From Flavobacteriales bacterium UBA6770 (GTDB lineage: Bacteria > Bacteroidota > Bacteroidia > Flavobacteriales_G > Salibacteraceae): a DNA stretch of 64,000 nt. Below, one piece after another: positions 1 to 9,096 of the stretch. The notes under the pieces are model-generated. The model made no database searches. It had not been told where the DNA came from and saw only the letters and a program-made list of their open reading frames with translations. The stretch covers positions 1,034,419 to 1,098,418 of the forward strand of contig CAJIZH010000003.1 of the NCBI GenBank assembly GCA_905181875.1, given 5' to 3'. How positions within the stretch are numbered: position 1 is the first letter of the stretch; each line of letters starts with the position of its first letter. The position numbers and the translations under genes are program-made.

Positions 1-561
1 TGTGATTTGACTAGCAACATCTTTAATCGCGATATGACCAGTTATTGTTCCTACTCTTAAATCGCCATGGGTAAGAACCATTAACGGATAATCTTCATTA
101 GCATAATTAGCCAAATATTCAGTATGTCCTGGAAATGAAAAATCTTCAGACTGAATGTTGTTTTTATTAATTGGAGCGGTTACTAAAACATCAATTTTAT
201 TTGATGCTAAGTCCTTAGTGGCGGCCTCAAGCGATAAGAAAGATTTTTTGCCTGCATCAGAGGTTGATTCGCCAAAAGTAATGGTGCTTTCATCATCCCA
301 TACTTGAACTAAGTTTGCCCTCTTGGGGTTTGCTTGAGCAGCATCTGCTATCTCTAAAAAGCTAAAGTCACTAACATCAAGAGATTCGTTGTAGGCTTTA
401 ATTAAACTCAGGTTTCCGTAGATAACGGGAGTACAAACGTCCATCATTCTAGCATCAGAAAAGGTTTTTATAATTACCTCTAGCCCTATACCATTGAAAT
501 CTCCTATTGAAACCCCAACACGAATTTTTCGATTTGGTTTTATGTTCTTTTTGGGATGCAT
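1..561 (-). CDS. pdxA: 4-hydroxythreonine-4-phosphate dehydrogenase PdxA, partial (C-terminus outside window)
   Basis: PdxA oxidises 4-phosphohydroxy-L-threonine in the DXP-dependent branch of pyridoxal-phosphate synthesis in the cytosol. The start codon is read at 561 and about 187 residues are visible before the window edge. The N-terminus has the family pattern RVGVSIGDFNGIGLEV, and further on TAPINK and FPGHTEYLA, which match conserved PdxA substrate- and metal-binding segments. The start lies 8 bases downstream of the stop of the aminopeptidase gene on the same strand, so the two are probably co-transcribed. The 3' end is cut by the window, so completeness cannot be judged. Confidence 0.9.
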   Translation of the reverse strand, partial: MHPKKNIKPNRKIRVGVSIGDFNGIGLEVIIKTFSDARMMDVCTPVIYGNLSLIKAYNESLDVSDFSFLEIADAAQANPKRANLVQVWDDESTITFGESTSDAGKKSFLSLEAATKDLASNKIDVLVTAPINKNNIQSEDFSFPGHTEYLANYANEDYPLMVLTHGDLRVGTITGHIAIKDVASQIT

Positions 562-569
562 TTAAGAAT

Positions 570-2015
570 CTATGCTGAAATTGTTTTGAAAAACTCGAAT
601 AATGAACGAACTCCAACTCCAGTACCTTCAATTCCGCGATAATTTTTTTCCGAATGATTGAATGCTGGACCGGCTAAATCAATGTGGATATATGGGTAGC
701 CTTCTTTTGTTACTGTATCTTGTGTGAAATACTCTAAAAACTTACCAGCTGTAATCATTCCAGCTTCAGCCCCACCTAGATTTTTGAGATCTGCAACTCT
801 AGATTTCAACTGATCCCCGTACTCATCCCAAAATGGAAATGGGGCAAATCGTTCGTAGGTTTTTGCACCAGACTCGATAAGTAAATCGTGTATTTCTTGT
901 GGTGCATTTCCCATTGAAACCATGGCTTGGTCGCCAATCGCTCTTGCCGCTGATCCCGTTAATGTCGCCATGTCTATTACTAGTTCAGGGTCGTAATTTC
1001 TTGCGTAAGAAAGGGCATCTGCTAAAATCATTCTTCCTTCAGCATCCGTATTTAAGACTTCAACGGTCATTCCATTATGCATATTAATTACATCACCAGG
1101 AACATAAGCGTTGCCACCTGGACGATTTTCCGTTGCAGGAATTAGTCCGATTACTCTAATTGGCAATTTAGCTTGTGCTATTGCGGCCATCGTTCCAACT
1201 ACTGAGGCAGAACCTCCCATGTCACATTTCATATAGTCCATTGACATCGCAGTTGGCTTTAAGCTTAAGCCACCGGTATCGTAAACCACACCTTTTCCAA
1301 CAAGGACATAAGGTTTTTCGTTTTTAGCATTTTCTGGATTCCATTCTAAAATAGAAAAAGTTGGTGGATTTGGAGACCCAAGGTTTACTGCGAGCAGTCC
1401 ACCCATTTTTAACGATTGGATTTTAGATTTATTGAATACCTCAACTTTAAATCCTAGTTCTTCTCCTAAATCCATCATGTCATGAGCATACTGCTCAGCA
1501 GTTAAATATGAAAGAGGTTCATTTACAAAATCACGTGCAATGCAAGTAGAACTTACTGCTGAATTTAGGTTGACTAGCTCAGTATTCGAAAGTCCATCAA
1601 TATTTATGGTCGAAATGGCATTTCTTCTCTTATCAGCATCAGAGAAATATTTAAGGAACTGATAATTACTCAAACCAAAGCCTTCAGAAAAGGCATAAAG
1701 CAGTTCTGAATTTCCGCTGCCTTTTATGGTAACTGAAGTTTGTTTAAGTTCATTTAATTTTTTACAAACACTATGAGCTGCAAGTCGGGCCTTTTCAAGG
1801 GTTTTATTACTGTTTTTATCCTCTTCAATTTGATATATGAATACGTGACTATTTAACCGATTAAGATAAATTGAGTTGTTTTTATTCTCAATTTGCTCTT
1901 TTACGAAGGCAAGTTCATTTGCGCTTAAGTCTGCGATTTCGCTAAAACTTTTGCAGATAAGAATTTGGTTCTCTATTGAATTAGAAGCTTGTGCTCCTGA
2001 AAATATTTCTCTCAT
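570..2015 (-). CDS. Leucyl aminopeptidase, M17 family
   Basis: Cytosolic metallo-aminopeptidase that removes N-terminal residues from peptides, of 481 aa, a normal length for M17. The C-terminal catalytic half carries the diagnostic NTDAEGR motif, preceded by a VGKGVVYDTGGLSLKP segment and KCDMGGSA, which supply the two-zinc ligands and the catalytic lysine. The N-terminal third is poorly conserved, as usual in this family. A TACATTTG promoter box lies 20 bases upstream of the ATG. pdxA follows directly on the same strand. The exact substrate preference cannot be read from sequence. Confidence 0.93.
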   Translation of the reverse strand: MREIFSGAQASNSIENQILICKSFSEIADLSANELAFVKEQIENKNNSIYLNRLNSHVFIYQIEEDKNSNKTLEKARLAAHSVCKKLNELKQTSVTIKGSGNSELLYAFSEGFGLSNYQFLKYFSDADKRRNAISTINIDGLSNTELVNLNSAVSSTCIARDFVNEPLSYLTAEQYAHDMMDLGEELGFKVEVFNKSKIQSLKMGGLLAVNLGSPNPPTFSILEWNPENAKNEKPYVLVGKGVVYDTGGLSLKPTAMSMDYMKCDMGGSASVVGTMAAIAQAKLPIRVIGLIPATENRPGGNAYVPGDVINMHNGMTVEVLNTDAEGRMILADALSYARNYDPELVIDMATLTGSAARAIGDQAMVSMGNAPQEIHDLLIESGAKTYERFAPFPFWDEYGDQLKSRVADLKNLGGAEAGMITAGKFLEYFTQDTVTKEGYPYIHIDLAGPAFNHSEKNYRGIEGTGVGVRSLFEFFKTISA

Positions 2016-2035
2016 ACTTGAAATTTTTGGAAAGG

Positions 2036-2043
2036 CAAATGTA
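2036..2043 (-). promoter_or_regulatory. Bacteroidota -7 box (TACATTTG) for the M17 aminopeptidase gene
   Basis: On the minus strand the octamer fits TAnnTTTG, the -7 consensus of the Bacteroidota primary sigma factor. It lies 20 bases before the ATG at 2015. No clear -33 TTTG was identified. Confidence 0.55.
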
Positions 2044-2096
2044 ATGATTGGCTAAAACTGTGTGACCTTTTACTGTTCAGGACAATTAATTAATTC

Positions 2097-2131
2097 AAAA
2101 AAAGCCCTCTCAAATTTTTGGGAGGGCTTTT
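2097..2131 (-). terminator. Intrinsic terminator downstream of hpd
   Basis: A hairpin with arms AAAGCCCTC and GAGGGCTTT around a short AT-rich loop, flanked by A and T runs, lies just past the hpd stop codon. It would end the hmgA-hpd transcript before the aminopeptidase promoter. Confidence 0.8.
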
Positions 2132-2134
2132 AAA

Positions 2135-3298
2135 TTAAAGAGTTCCTCTGTTTTCTTGTTCTCGTTCTATAGATTCGAATAAAGCTTTAAAGTTCCCAGC
2201 ACCAAATCCTCTTGCTCCCATTCTTTGAATAATCTCGAAGAATAAGGTAGGCCTGTCTTCTATTGGTTTAGTGAAAATTTGCAATAAATAGCCCTCCTCA
2301 TCGGCATCCACCAAAATTGAAAGTTTTTGAAGTTCTTTTATATCTTCTTTCATCATATCGCGATGTTTACCTAGTCTTTCAGGGATTCCATCATAATATT
2401 CTTGCGGTGGAGGTGGTAAAAACTCAACACCACGAGCTTTTAGTTGTGCAACTGTTTTTATAACATCATCAGTTGCAACTGCAATATGCTGCACACCAGA
2501 GCCTTCGTAAAAGTCTAAGTATTCTTCTATTTGAGACTTTTTAGCGGCCTTTGCGGGTTCATTTATCGGGAATTTAATACGTCCGTTTCCGTTAGACATT
2601 ACCTTACTCATCAATGCAGAATACTCTGTATGAATTTGATTATCATCAAATGAAAGGAAATTCTCAAAACCCATTACGTCTTCATACCATTTAACCCAAG
2701 TATTCATTTGGTTCCAACCAACATTACCAACCATATGGTCTATGTACTTTAAACCTACTGGGCTGGGATTGTAATCTGATTTCCATTCTTTAAATCCAGG
2801 TAAAAATGCACCCGTGTAGTTTTTTCTTTCAATAAACATGTGAACAGTTTCGCCATAAGTATAGATTCCTGCTCTAACAACTTCGCCATGTTCGTCTCTC
2901 TCCAATACTGGCTCTAAATAAGATTTAGCGCCCCTAGAAGTAGTTTCTTCGTATGCTTTTTGTGCATCCTCCACCCAAAGAGCAATTACTTTAACACCAT
3001 CGCCGTGCTTAACAATATGATCATTTATTGGCGATTTGCTGTTTAATGGAGTGGTAAGGATTAATTTAATTTTATCTTGAACTAAAACGTAACTGACAGA
3101 ATCTCTAGACCCGGTTTCTAAACCTTTATACGCTAAAGATTGAAACCCAAAAGCGGTTTTATAAAAATGCGCGGACTGTTTTGCATTACCGACATAGAAC
3201 TCAATATAATCCGTCCCTAATAACGGAAGGAAATCTTGTGCACCTGCAAATATTTTTTCTAAACTGTAGTCTACTGATTGTATTTCTTTTTTACTCAT
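2135..3298 (-). CDS. hpd: 4-hydroxyphenylpyruvate dioxygenase
   Basis: Converts 4-hydroxyphenylpyruvate and oxygen to homogentisate, the second step of tyrosine degradation, with one non-haem Fe(II). The protein has 387 aa and two vicinal-oxygen-chelate halves. The iron triad is visible: His in DHMVGNV (about residue 188), His in VQHIAVATDDV (about 271) and Glu in FFEIIQRMG (about 355). It lies 25 bases downstream of hmgA on the same strand, so precursor and product enzymes of homogentisate are made together. A strong terminator follows the stop. No fumarylacetoacetase or maleylacetoacetate isomerase gene is in this window. Confidence 0.96.
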   Translation of the reverse strand: MSKKEIQSVDYSLEKIFAGAQDFLPLLGTDYIEFYVGNAKQSAHFYKTAFGFQSLAYKGLETGSRDSVSYVLVQDKIKLILTTPLNSKSPINDHIVKHGDGVKVIALWVEDAQKAYEETTSRGAKSYLEPVLERDEHGEVVRAGIYTYGETVHMFIERKNYTGAFLPGFKEWKSDYNPSPVGLKYIDHMVGNVGWNQMNTWVKWYEDVMGFENFLSFDDNQIHTEYSALMSKVMSNGNGRIKFPINEPAKAAKKSQIEEYLDFYEGSGVQHIAVATDDVIKTVAQLKARGVEFLPPPPQEYYDGIPERLGKHRDMMKEDIKELQKLSILVDADEEGYLLQIFTKPIEDRPTLFFEIIQRMGARGFGAGNFKALFESIEREQENRGTL

Positions 3299-3323
3299 CG
3301 TTTTTGTCTTTCAATATTATCAA

Positions 3324-4481
3324 CTAACCTATCCAAGATTTAAAATAGTCTTTATCAGCTATTGCTATAGCTTGTTCGGTAACCTTTAGCGGCTTAAAAG
3401 TATCGACCATAACAGCTAGCTCTTCTGTTTCTGTTTTACCTATACTTCTTTCCGCCGCTCCCGGATGCGGACCGTGTGCAGTTCCTGAGGGGTGCAAGGT
3501 AATGTGTCCAGGCGCAATGTCATTTCTACTCATAAAATCGCCATCAACATAGTACAGTACTTCATCCGAGTCTATATTACTATGGTTATATGGTGCAGGA
3601 ATTGACTTGGGGTGATAGTCATACTTGCGAGGCACAAATGAACAAATTACGAAAGCATCGGTTTCAAATGTTTGATGAATAGGAGGTGGTAAGTGCACCC
3701 TTCCAGTAATTGGTTCAAATTCATGAATTGAAAATGCATACGGGAAATTATAACCGTCCCAGCCAACTACATCAAAAGGATGCGCTCCATAAATAAAGTC
3801 ATAAACGACCCCCTCTCTTTTTACTTTAACTAAAAAGTCTCCTAACTCGTCATGCGTTTCTATTTCAGAGGGAGCTCGCAGATCTCGCTCACAAAAAGGA
3901 GAGTGTTCAAGGTGCTGTCCAAACCTGTTTCGATATTTTTTAGGAGTATGAACCGGACTGTTTGATTCTGTTATAAATAAACGATTGTCCGTAGAATCAA
4001 AATCCATTTTATAAATCATTCCACGTGGAATAACTAAATAGTCTCCATATTTAAAAACTATATTGCCCATTTGGGTTCTTAGCTTTCCTGAACCTTTGTG
4101 AATAAAGATTACTTCATCGGCATCACCGTTTTTATAAAAATAGTCTTCGGTTTTATTTGAAGGTGCTGCAAGCTGAATAGACACGTCGCTATTAAATAAT
4201 ATGGGCACTCTTGCATCTAATTGGTCTGCAATAGGGTTAATTTCAAAACCTCTTAATCGCTGAGCCCGTATGTTTTTATCAAATGCAGCTTTTGGAGAAA
4301 CATCTTTTTCAGCTCCAATATCCTTGACTATTGTAGGTCGATGAACATGATACATGATTGATGACATGCCATCAAACCCAATGGTGCCAAATAATTCTTC
4401 GGAATATAACTCTCCATTTTCCTTGCGAAAAATCGTGTGTCTTTTGCTGGGGAAGACCCCAAGTTTGTGATAAAAAGGCAT
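3324..4481 (-). CDS. hmgA: Homogentisate 1,2-dioxygenase
   Basis: Cupin-type Fe(II) dioxygenase that opens the ring of homogentisate to maleylacetoacetate. At 385 aa it is the shorter bacterial form. The C-terminal half contains the iron-binding HPSGTAHGPHPGA motif and upstream conserved LPPPIHQTFET. It is the first gene of an hmgA-hpd operon whose promoter box (TAAATTTG) lies 14 bases before the ATG. The gene pair indicates tyrosine and phenylalanine use as carbon source. Confidence 0.95.
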   Translation of the reverse strand: MPFYHKLGVFPSKRHTIFRKENGELYSEELFGTIGFDGMSSIMYHVHRPTIVKDIGAEKDVSPKAAFDKNIRAQRLRGFEINPIADQLDARVPILFNSDVSIQLAAPSNKTEDYFYKNGDADEVIFIHKGSGKLRTQMGNIVFKYGDYLVIPRGMIYKMDFDSTDNRLFITESNSPVHTPKKYRNRFGQHLEHSPFCERDLRAPSEIETHDELGDFLVKVKREGVVYDFIYGAHPFDVVGWDGYNFPYAFSIHEFEPITGRVHLPPPIHQTFETDAFVICSFVPRKYDYHPKSIPAPYNHSNIDSDEVLYYVDGDFMSRNDIAPGHITLHPSGTAHGPHPGAAERSIGKTETEELAVMVDTFKPLKVTEQAIAIADKDYFKSWIG

Positions 4482-4495
4482 ACTTAATTTTTTAT

Positions 4496-4503
4496 CAAAT
4501 TTA
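4496..4503 (-). promoter_or_regulatory. -7 box (TAAATTTG) for the hmgA-hpd operon
   Basis: Minus-strand match to TAnnTTTG, 14 bases upstream of the hmgA ATG at 4481. The leader is therefore short. Confidence 0.55.
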
Positions 4504-4694
4504 TATACTGTGCAGGACTAGTAAAATGACTAATGTCAGAAATAATTCAATAGAGCATGAGATCACGAAAATTTGAACTAAACGGAGATCACGTTTATTG
4601 GATTAAAAAATTGAAATAATCAAAAAACCTCTGTAGTGTGACTCTTTTCTTCTTCATTAGTGCGTGTTCGCGATAAGCTAAATTATAGCAAGAA

Positions 4695-5640
4695 GTGCAA
4701 CTGGTAATAAACACTGTTGAATCAGTAAACATTAACTTATCTGCTTATGTTTCAAAAATGGCAACGCAGTATTTTGAATCGATTATCCCAATAAAGCAAG
4801 CGGTTTTGAATAAAGAGATTGTTAATCCAGTTCAGGTTTTTTATCACGACAAAAGGCTTTCGAAAACTGGGAATATTTTATACAATTATTGTCACAACTT
4901 AGAGGCTTACGGGGCAGATAATTTACCAGCATCACCAGGAGGGGAACAAAATAATTGCGATAGAAACTCGCCAACCGTTTTGAATGCTAATGATCATATA
5001 GCTCAATTTTGGGTGTAAGGTCTCCTAAAATTGAAGACCAAGCAGGAATGCCAATTTTGAATCCTATGGAAATGAATATTCCGAACGAAGAATTTTTAAT
5101 TGATGATATAGAGTAAGTAAAATTTATTTTCAAAAGCAATACCAAAGAAGTTAAAACCAATTTCGTATTTTAATATTACTAATGCTACTGGTGCGCTTGA
5201 AAGAACTTTAGTTACTTCTTCACGATTTGATGAGTTTTTAAAAGGAAATGAGGAAGCGCTCACAAATAAAGAGTAGCAAGGGGTGTCCTTTTTTGTAAAA
5301 ACAGTTTGTACAAGGCGCCATAACGGAAAATTCTTACCAAAAACCTGGAGTAACGGCAGGTTAATGGACATACACAAAAAGTAAACCGTGCGATGAAAGA
5401 AGTTTTAAAGAAACTACTGAACCTTGGGAAAACTATTTATTTAAAATGCTGATCTTAAGAGATATAAGCGGAACTTTTCCTTATTTTTATAAAGGATCTG
5501 CAGAAAAACTAGATGTTGCTGTTTGGATAATGGCGAAAGTGCAGTTAGATATAGACCTGTCACGGGGGTCACTCTATCGTTAAATTCCTTGAATCTATCA
5601 AAGGGACATTAACTTCAGACGTGAAAAACCCACCAGATGA
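4695..5640 (+). pseudogene. Decayed gene of unknown function, multiple frameshifts
   Basis: This 1.1 kb gap between hmgA and the threonine dehydrogenase contains consecutive protein-like fragments in changing plus-strand frames. The first runs from 4695 to 5018 (107 codons). Others follow around 5025-5117, 5125-5275, 5280-5385 and 5390-5583, for example with a segment reading RDISGTFPYFYKGSAEKLD. Fragment ends abut, as expected of one gene broken by several indels. I do not recognise the family. The alternative is chance open frames in AT-rich DNA, but the composition of the fragments looks coding. No promoter box was found for it. Confidence 0.45.
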
Positions 5641-5696
5641 GTTAACGCAGAATACTTAGTCTGATATTCTATTCTTAGAGGCTTCATTTTAAATAA

Positions 5697-5704
5697 TATT
5701 TTTG
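5697..5704 (+). promoter_or_regulatory. -7 box (TATTTTTG) for threonine dehydrogenase
   Basis: Match to TAnnTTTG 20 bases upstream of the ATG at 5725. Confidence 0.55.
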
Positions 5705-5724
5705 CCATTCATTATTGAACGCAT

Positions 5725-6663
5725 ATGGCAGAAAAAATATTAATAATAGGTTCTCTTGGTCAGGTTGGCCAGGAGTTATTCGAAAGTTTAAAATTAAGTT
5801 ATGGAGCTTCTAATGTTATTGCTTCTGACGTAAAGGATGGAGTAAACATAGAAGGAAGGTATGAGAAGCTTGATATTTTAGATAAAAGCGCCCTATTTGA
5901 TTTAGTAAAGAAAAACGGAATTACTCAAGTCTATAATCTTGCAGCACTATTATCGGCAACTGCTGAAAAGCTCCCGCGTTTTGGCTGGGACCTTGCCATT
6001 GAAGGGCAGTTTAACGTTCTAAACCTTGCTAAGGAGGGATACATTAAAAAGATATTTTGGCCAAGTTCTATAGCGGTTTTTGGCCCCACTACACCGAAAG
6101 ACCAGACTCCGCAACAAACTATTATTGAGCCCAATACAGTTTACGGTATCGGGAAATTAGCTGGAGAAATGTGGAATAAATACTACTTTGAAAAGTACGG
6201 CGTAGATGTTCGCGGAGTTCGATTTCCTGGGTTAATAGGATGGAAGAGTCTGCCCGGAGGAGGAACTACGGATTATGCAGTAGATATTTTTTATAGTGCG
6301 CTTCGTGGTGAAAAGTTTGATTGTTTTTTGAGAGAAGATACTGAGCTACCGATGATGCATATGGAAGATGCTATCCGGGCAACTCGTGAAATAATGGAGG
6401 CACCAGCAGATGAGGTTAAGTTAAGAACCTGTTACAATATTGCGGCAATGAATTTTGACCCAAAAGGATTAGCGGCGGAGATAAAAGCAAGAATTCCTGA
6501 TTTTGAGGTCAGCTACAACCCTGATTTCAGGCAAGATATTGCAGCTACATGGCCAAGGTCAATAGAAGATTCACCGGCTAGGAATGATTGGGGCTGGAAA
6601 GAGAAGTACAATTTAAAGGGATTGGTGGACAACATGATTGAAAACCTAAAGGGTAAAGTCTAA
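5725..6663 (+). CDS. L-threonine 3-dehydrogenase, SDR (epimerase-like) type
   Basis: NAD-dependent enzyme that oxidises threonine to 2-amino-3-ketobutyrate. The 312 aa protein is an extended short-chain dehydrogenase with the nucleotide motif GSLGQVGQ near the N-terminus, a WPSSIAVFGP segment giving the catalytic Ser, and YGIGK (Tyr and Lys). The GWKSLPGGGTTDYAVDIFY region is typical of the SDR-type threonine dehydrogenases of Bacteroidota rather than of sugar epimerases. It overlaps nothing and is followed one base later by an M28 lipoprotein gene, probably on the same transcript. Assignment as a general NAD-dependent epimerase is the fallback. Confidence 0.88.
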   Translation: MAEKILIIGSLGQVGQELFESLKLSYGASNVIASDVKDGVNIEGRYEKLDILDKSALFDLVKKNGITQVYNLAALLSATAEKLPRFGWDLAIEGQFNVLNLAKEGYIKKIFWPSSIAVFGPTTPKDQTPQQTIIEPNTVYGIGKLAGEMWNKYYFEKYGVDVRGVRFPGLIGWKSLPGGGTTDYAVDIFYSALRGEKFDCFLREDTELPMMHMEDAIRATREIMEAPADEVKLRTCYNIAAMNFDPKGLAAEIKARIPDFEVSYNPDFRQDIAATWPRSIEDSPARNDWGWKEKYNLKGLVDNMIENLKGKV

Positions 6664-6664
6664 T

Positions 6665-7666
6665 ATGCGAATAATAATTTCGAGTTGTTTGGTTTTGTTT
6701 ATCGTTCTTGGTTGTGTTGATGATTCAAAAGAAAGAGCTAAAAAAACAAAAATAATTCCATCTGCTGTTTTTATGCCAATTGAAAAACCTGCTTTTAATG
6801 TTGATAGCGCCTATGTTTATATTGTAAAACAAGTTGCCTTTGGCCCTAGAGTTCCAGGCACTAATGCGCATTTAAAAGCAGTAGAGTATTTTGAAAAACA
6901 ATTTCTAAAATGGAACTGGCAAACTACCGTACAGCTGGGTAAGTCTACCACATTTAATGGAAAGAAAATTGCCATAAAAAATATAATAGCAAGATCAGAT
7001 ACCATTAATAAAAATCGGATTTTATTAATGGCTCATTGGGATTCTAGGCCATTTGCTGACCGCGATGAAATGAGAAAAACAGAAGCAATTGATGGTGCCA
7101 ATGATGGAGCCTCTGGTGTTGGTGTACTTATGGAAATTGCAAGAGCCATTTCAAGCTCAGATATTCAACCAAAGGTTGGAATCGATATCATTTTATTTGA
7201 TGCTGAAGATTACGGTCAACCCTCAGGAATGATGGTCGACCAAGCAGGCGACACGTGGTGCTTGGGCTCTCAATATTGGGCAAAGAACTTAAGTGACAAC
7301 TATATTCGACCGAAGTATGGTATTTTGTTAGACATGGTTGGAGCTAAGGATGCTGTATTTCCAAAAGAAGGAGTTTCAATGCAATATAACCCCCAACTAG
7401 TAAATAAGGTTTGGTATTTGGCAAGTAAGTTAGGTTACGGAAAGTACTTTATTCAGGAAGAAGCGAAAGGTGGCATTACGGATGATCATTTATATGTGAA
7501 TAGAATTGCGAATATTCCAAGTATCGATATTATACACTACGACCCTTATCAAGGTGATTTTGGGTCATTCCACCACCGACATTTAGATGACATTGATATC
7601 ATTGATAAATCTACCTTGGAAGCAGTTGGGCAGGTGGTTTTAGAAACCATATATAGAGAAAAGTAA
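6665..7666 (+). CDS. M28 family peptidase / glutaminyl-peptide cyclotransferase-like lipoprotein
   Basis: Predicted zinc enzyme exported to the periplasm or cell surface. An N-terminal signal ends in a lipobox (IVLGC, Cys about residue 17). The zinc-binding series follows in order: AHWDSRPFAD, DGANDGASGVG, LFDAEDYG, and a late DDHLYVN. The HWDSRPFAD form is characteristic of the glutaminyl-cyclase branch of M28, which makes N-terminal pyroglutamate on exported proteins. That is plausible in Bacteroidota, where many signal-peptidase II and I products begin with Gln. Function as an ordinary aminopeptidase remains possible. Length 333 aa is typical. Confidence 0.85.
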   Translation: MRIIISSCLVLFIVLGCVDDSKERAKKTKIIPSAVFMPIEKPAFNVDSAYVYIVKQVAFGPRVPGTNAHLKAVEYFEKQFLKWNWQTTVQLGKSTTFNGKKIAIKNIIARSDTINKNRILLMAHWDSRPFADRDEMRKTEAIDGANDGASGVGVLMEIARAISSSDIQPKVGIDIILFDAEDYGQPSGMMVDQAGDTWCLGSQYWAKNLSDNYIRPKYGILLDMVGAKDAVFPKEGVSMQYNPQLVNKVWYLASKLGYGKYFIQEEAKGGITDDHLYVNRIANIPSIDIIHYDPYQGDFGSFHHRHLDDIDIIDKSTLEAVGQVVLETIYREK

Positions 7667-7745
7667 ACGGAGTTTAATATTTCGGTTATCTCAGGAAGTA
7701 CAAGTATTCTGAAGAATCGTGCAATAATTTAAACTTATCTCACTG

Positions 7746-7753
7746 TACATTTG
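7746..7753 (+). promoter_or_regulatory. -7 box (TACATTTG) for the secreted choice-of-anchor protein
   Basis: Match to TAnnTTTG, 73 bases upstream of the ATG at 7827, in the gap after the M28 gene. The leader would be about 65 nt. Confidence 0.4.
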
Positions 7754-7826
7754 TTAACAGAAATTAGGGAATGGTGTTTAATCACACATTTATTAAGCAA
7801 TTTATCGGGTTAAAAAAACAGTAAAC

Positions 7827-8639
7827 ATGAAATTATCAATACGTATTGTTAGAATTACTGGAATAGCAGCTTTGGGCGGATTATTTCTTGGAGGACTTTT
7901 ATCAAACTCAAATAATTCGGCGCCTGCAGGATACACAGGTTCGCCGGCAGATGGAAAAACATGCGGAACAAACGGAGGATGCCATGGTGGCGGAGCTGTG
8001 GTAGACAACAACATGATTTCTTCTGATATTCCAACAGAAGGGTATACTCCAGGGACAGAATATAATGTAACGGTAACTGTTGCGCAAGCAGGAATTAGCA
8101 AGTTTGGGTTTTCGTTTTCTGCTCAGAAAGATGATGGAACTCAGCTGGGAACTCTAACAGCAGGATCGGGAACTAATATTGTGAATACAAAATATATGAG
8201 TCATAAACCCTCCAGCACTGCAGGTGCAAATGGCAGAAAGGCATGGCCTTTTAAATGGAGGGCTCCGCTAGTTGGAACAGGGTCAGTAAGTTTTTATGCA
8301 ACTGGAAATGCGGCTAATTCAATGTCTAATACTGCAGGAGATAAAATATATTCTATGAAATCTGTTTTTGCTGAGAAAGGTGGTGACCCATCGACGGTTT
8401 CGGTTGCTGAAGTTAAAGGACGAAACATTTCGGTTTATCCAAATCCAGCTCAAAATAGAGTTTGGATAGAATCAGAACAATCTGAAGAGGTTCGAGTGAT
8501 AAACTTAAATGGAGAATTAGTCAAAACTATATTTATTGGAAAAGGAAAAAACCAAGTTGATATTACAGACTTAAATTACGGTGTGTATAGGATGAAAAAC
8601 GCCGAAGGCAGTCTAAATCAAACGCTAATTAAATTATAA
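7827..8639 (+). CDS. Secreted protein with choice-of-anchor V-like domain and T9SS sorting domain
   Basis: A 270 aa exported protein. A hydrophobic N-terminal signal (about residues 8-27) is followed by a Cys/Gly/His-rich CGTNGGCHGGG segment and a beta-rich region of about 130 aa resembling the choice-of-anchor V (Reeler-like) domain often found in marine Bacteroidota. The last 75 residues (ISVYPNPAQNRVWIES onward) form a type A T9SS sorting domain, so the mature protein should be moved across the outer membrane and attached or released. Ligand and role are unknown. The CxxxxxCH pattern could bind haem or metal, but this is only a suggestion. Confidence 0.8.
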   Translation: MKLSIRIVRITGIAALGGLFLGGLLSNSNNSAPAGYTGSPADGKTCGTNGGCHGGGAVVDNNMISSDIPTEGYTPGTEYNVTVTVAQAGISKFGFSFSAQKDDGTQLGTLTAGSGTNIVNTKYMSHKPSSTAGANGRKAWPFKWRAPLVGTGSVSFYATGNAANSMSNTAGDKIYSMKSVFAEKGGDPSTVSVAEVKGRNISVYPNPAQNRVWIESEQSEEVRVINLNGELVKTIFIGKGKNQVDITDLNYGVYRMKNAEGSLNQTLIKL

Positions 8640-8640
8640 G

Positions 8641-9096
8641 TTATTCAACGTTTTCAATTCTAAGACCGATTTCCTTTATACCTCTAAGGTCCTTATCTCT
8701 CATTACTTGCGTAAACCTAAAGCTGTAGTTTCCAGCTTTAGGAAACTGAACCTTACGTTGAAACATAATTTGGTGAGTGACTAAACCACCAGAGGTTGTA
8801 CCTAACCATTTACCGGATCGATTGCACAGGATAAATTCTAATGTGTCCTGCTCGGTTTTCCCATTGGGCAACGTTAATTCAGAAAGCACATACAGGTTAC
8901 TGTATTTATAACTTAGATCATTTCTCAAGTTGAAATAGATATTTTTCGTATTTTCTGTTTCTTTAATTTCTGCAGCAAAAGAAACGGCTTTATCGGCATT
9001 CCAAACCCCCTCTGTTATCGGCATATTTTCTTCAAATACACGTGATGTATCGCAGCCTAATATTAGAAAAGAAAGAAACAGCAACGTGAGTCTCAT
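8641..9096 (-). CDS. gldH: Gliding motility lipoprotein GldH
   Basis: GldH is a lipoprotein required for gliding in Flavobacterium. The 151 aa product has a lipobox (FLILGC, Cys about 15), then the family body with segments IYFNLRNDLSYKYSNLYV and a C-terminal LRGIKEIGLRIE. It starts directly behind ricT on the same strand, an arrangement common in flavobacteria. Its stop lies one base from the stop of the convergent choice-of-anchor gene. Presence of GldH suggests the organism may glide, but the other gld genes are not in the window. Confidence 0.9.
   Translation of the reverse strand: MRLTLLFLSFLILGCDTSRVFEENMPITEGVWNADKAVSFAAEIKETENTKNIYFNLRNDLSYKYSNLYVLSELTLPNGKTEQDTLEFILCNRSGKWLGTTSGGLVTHQIMFQRKVQFPKAGNYSFRFTQVMRDKDLRGIKEIGLRIENVE

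Noticed and set aside
5096..5377. A minus-strand gene in the decayed region
   Set aside because: The plus-strand fragments over the same bases look more protein-like and continue on both sides. The minus-strand frame shows no domain.
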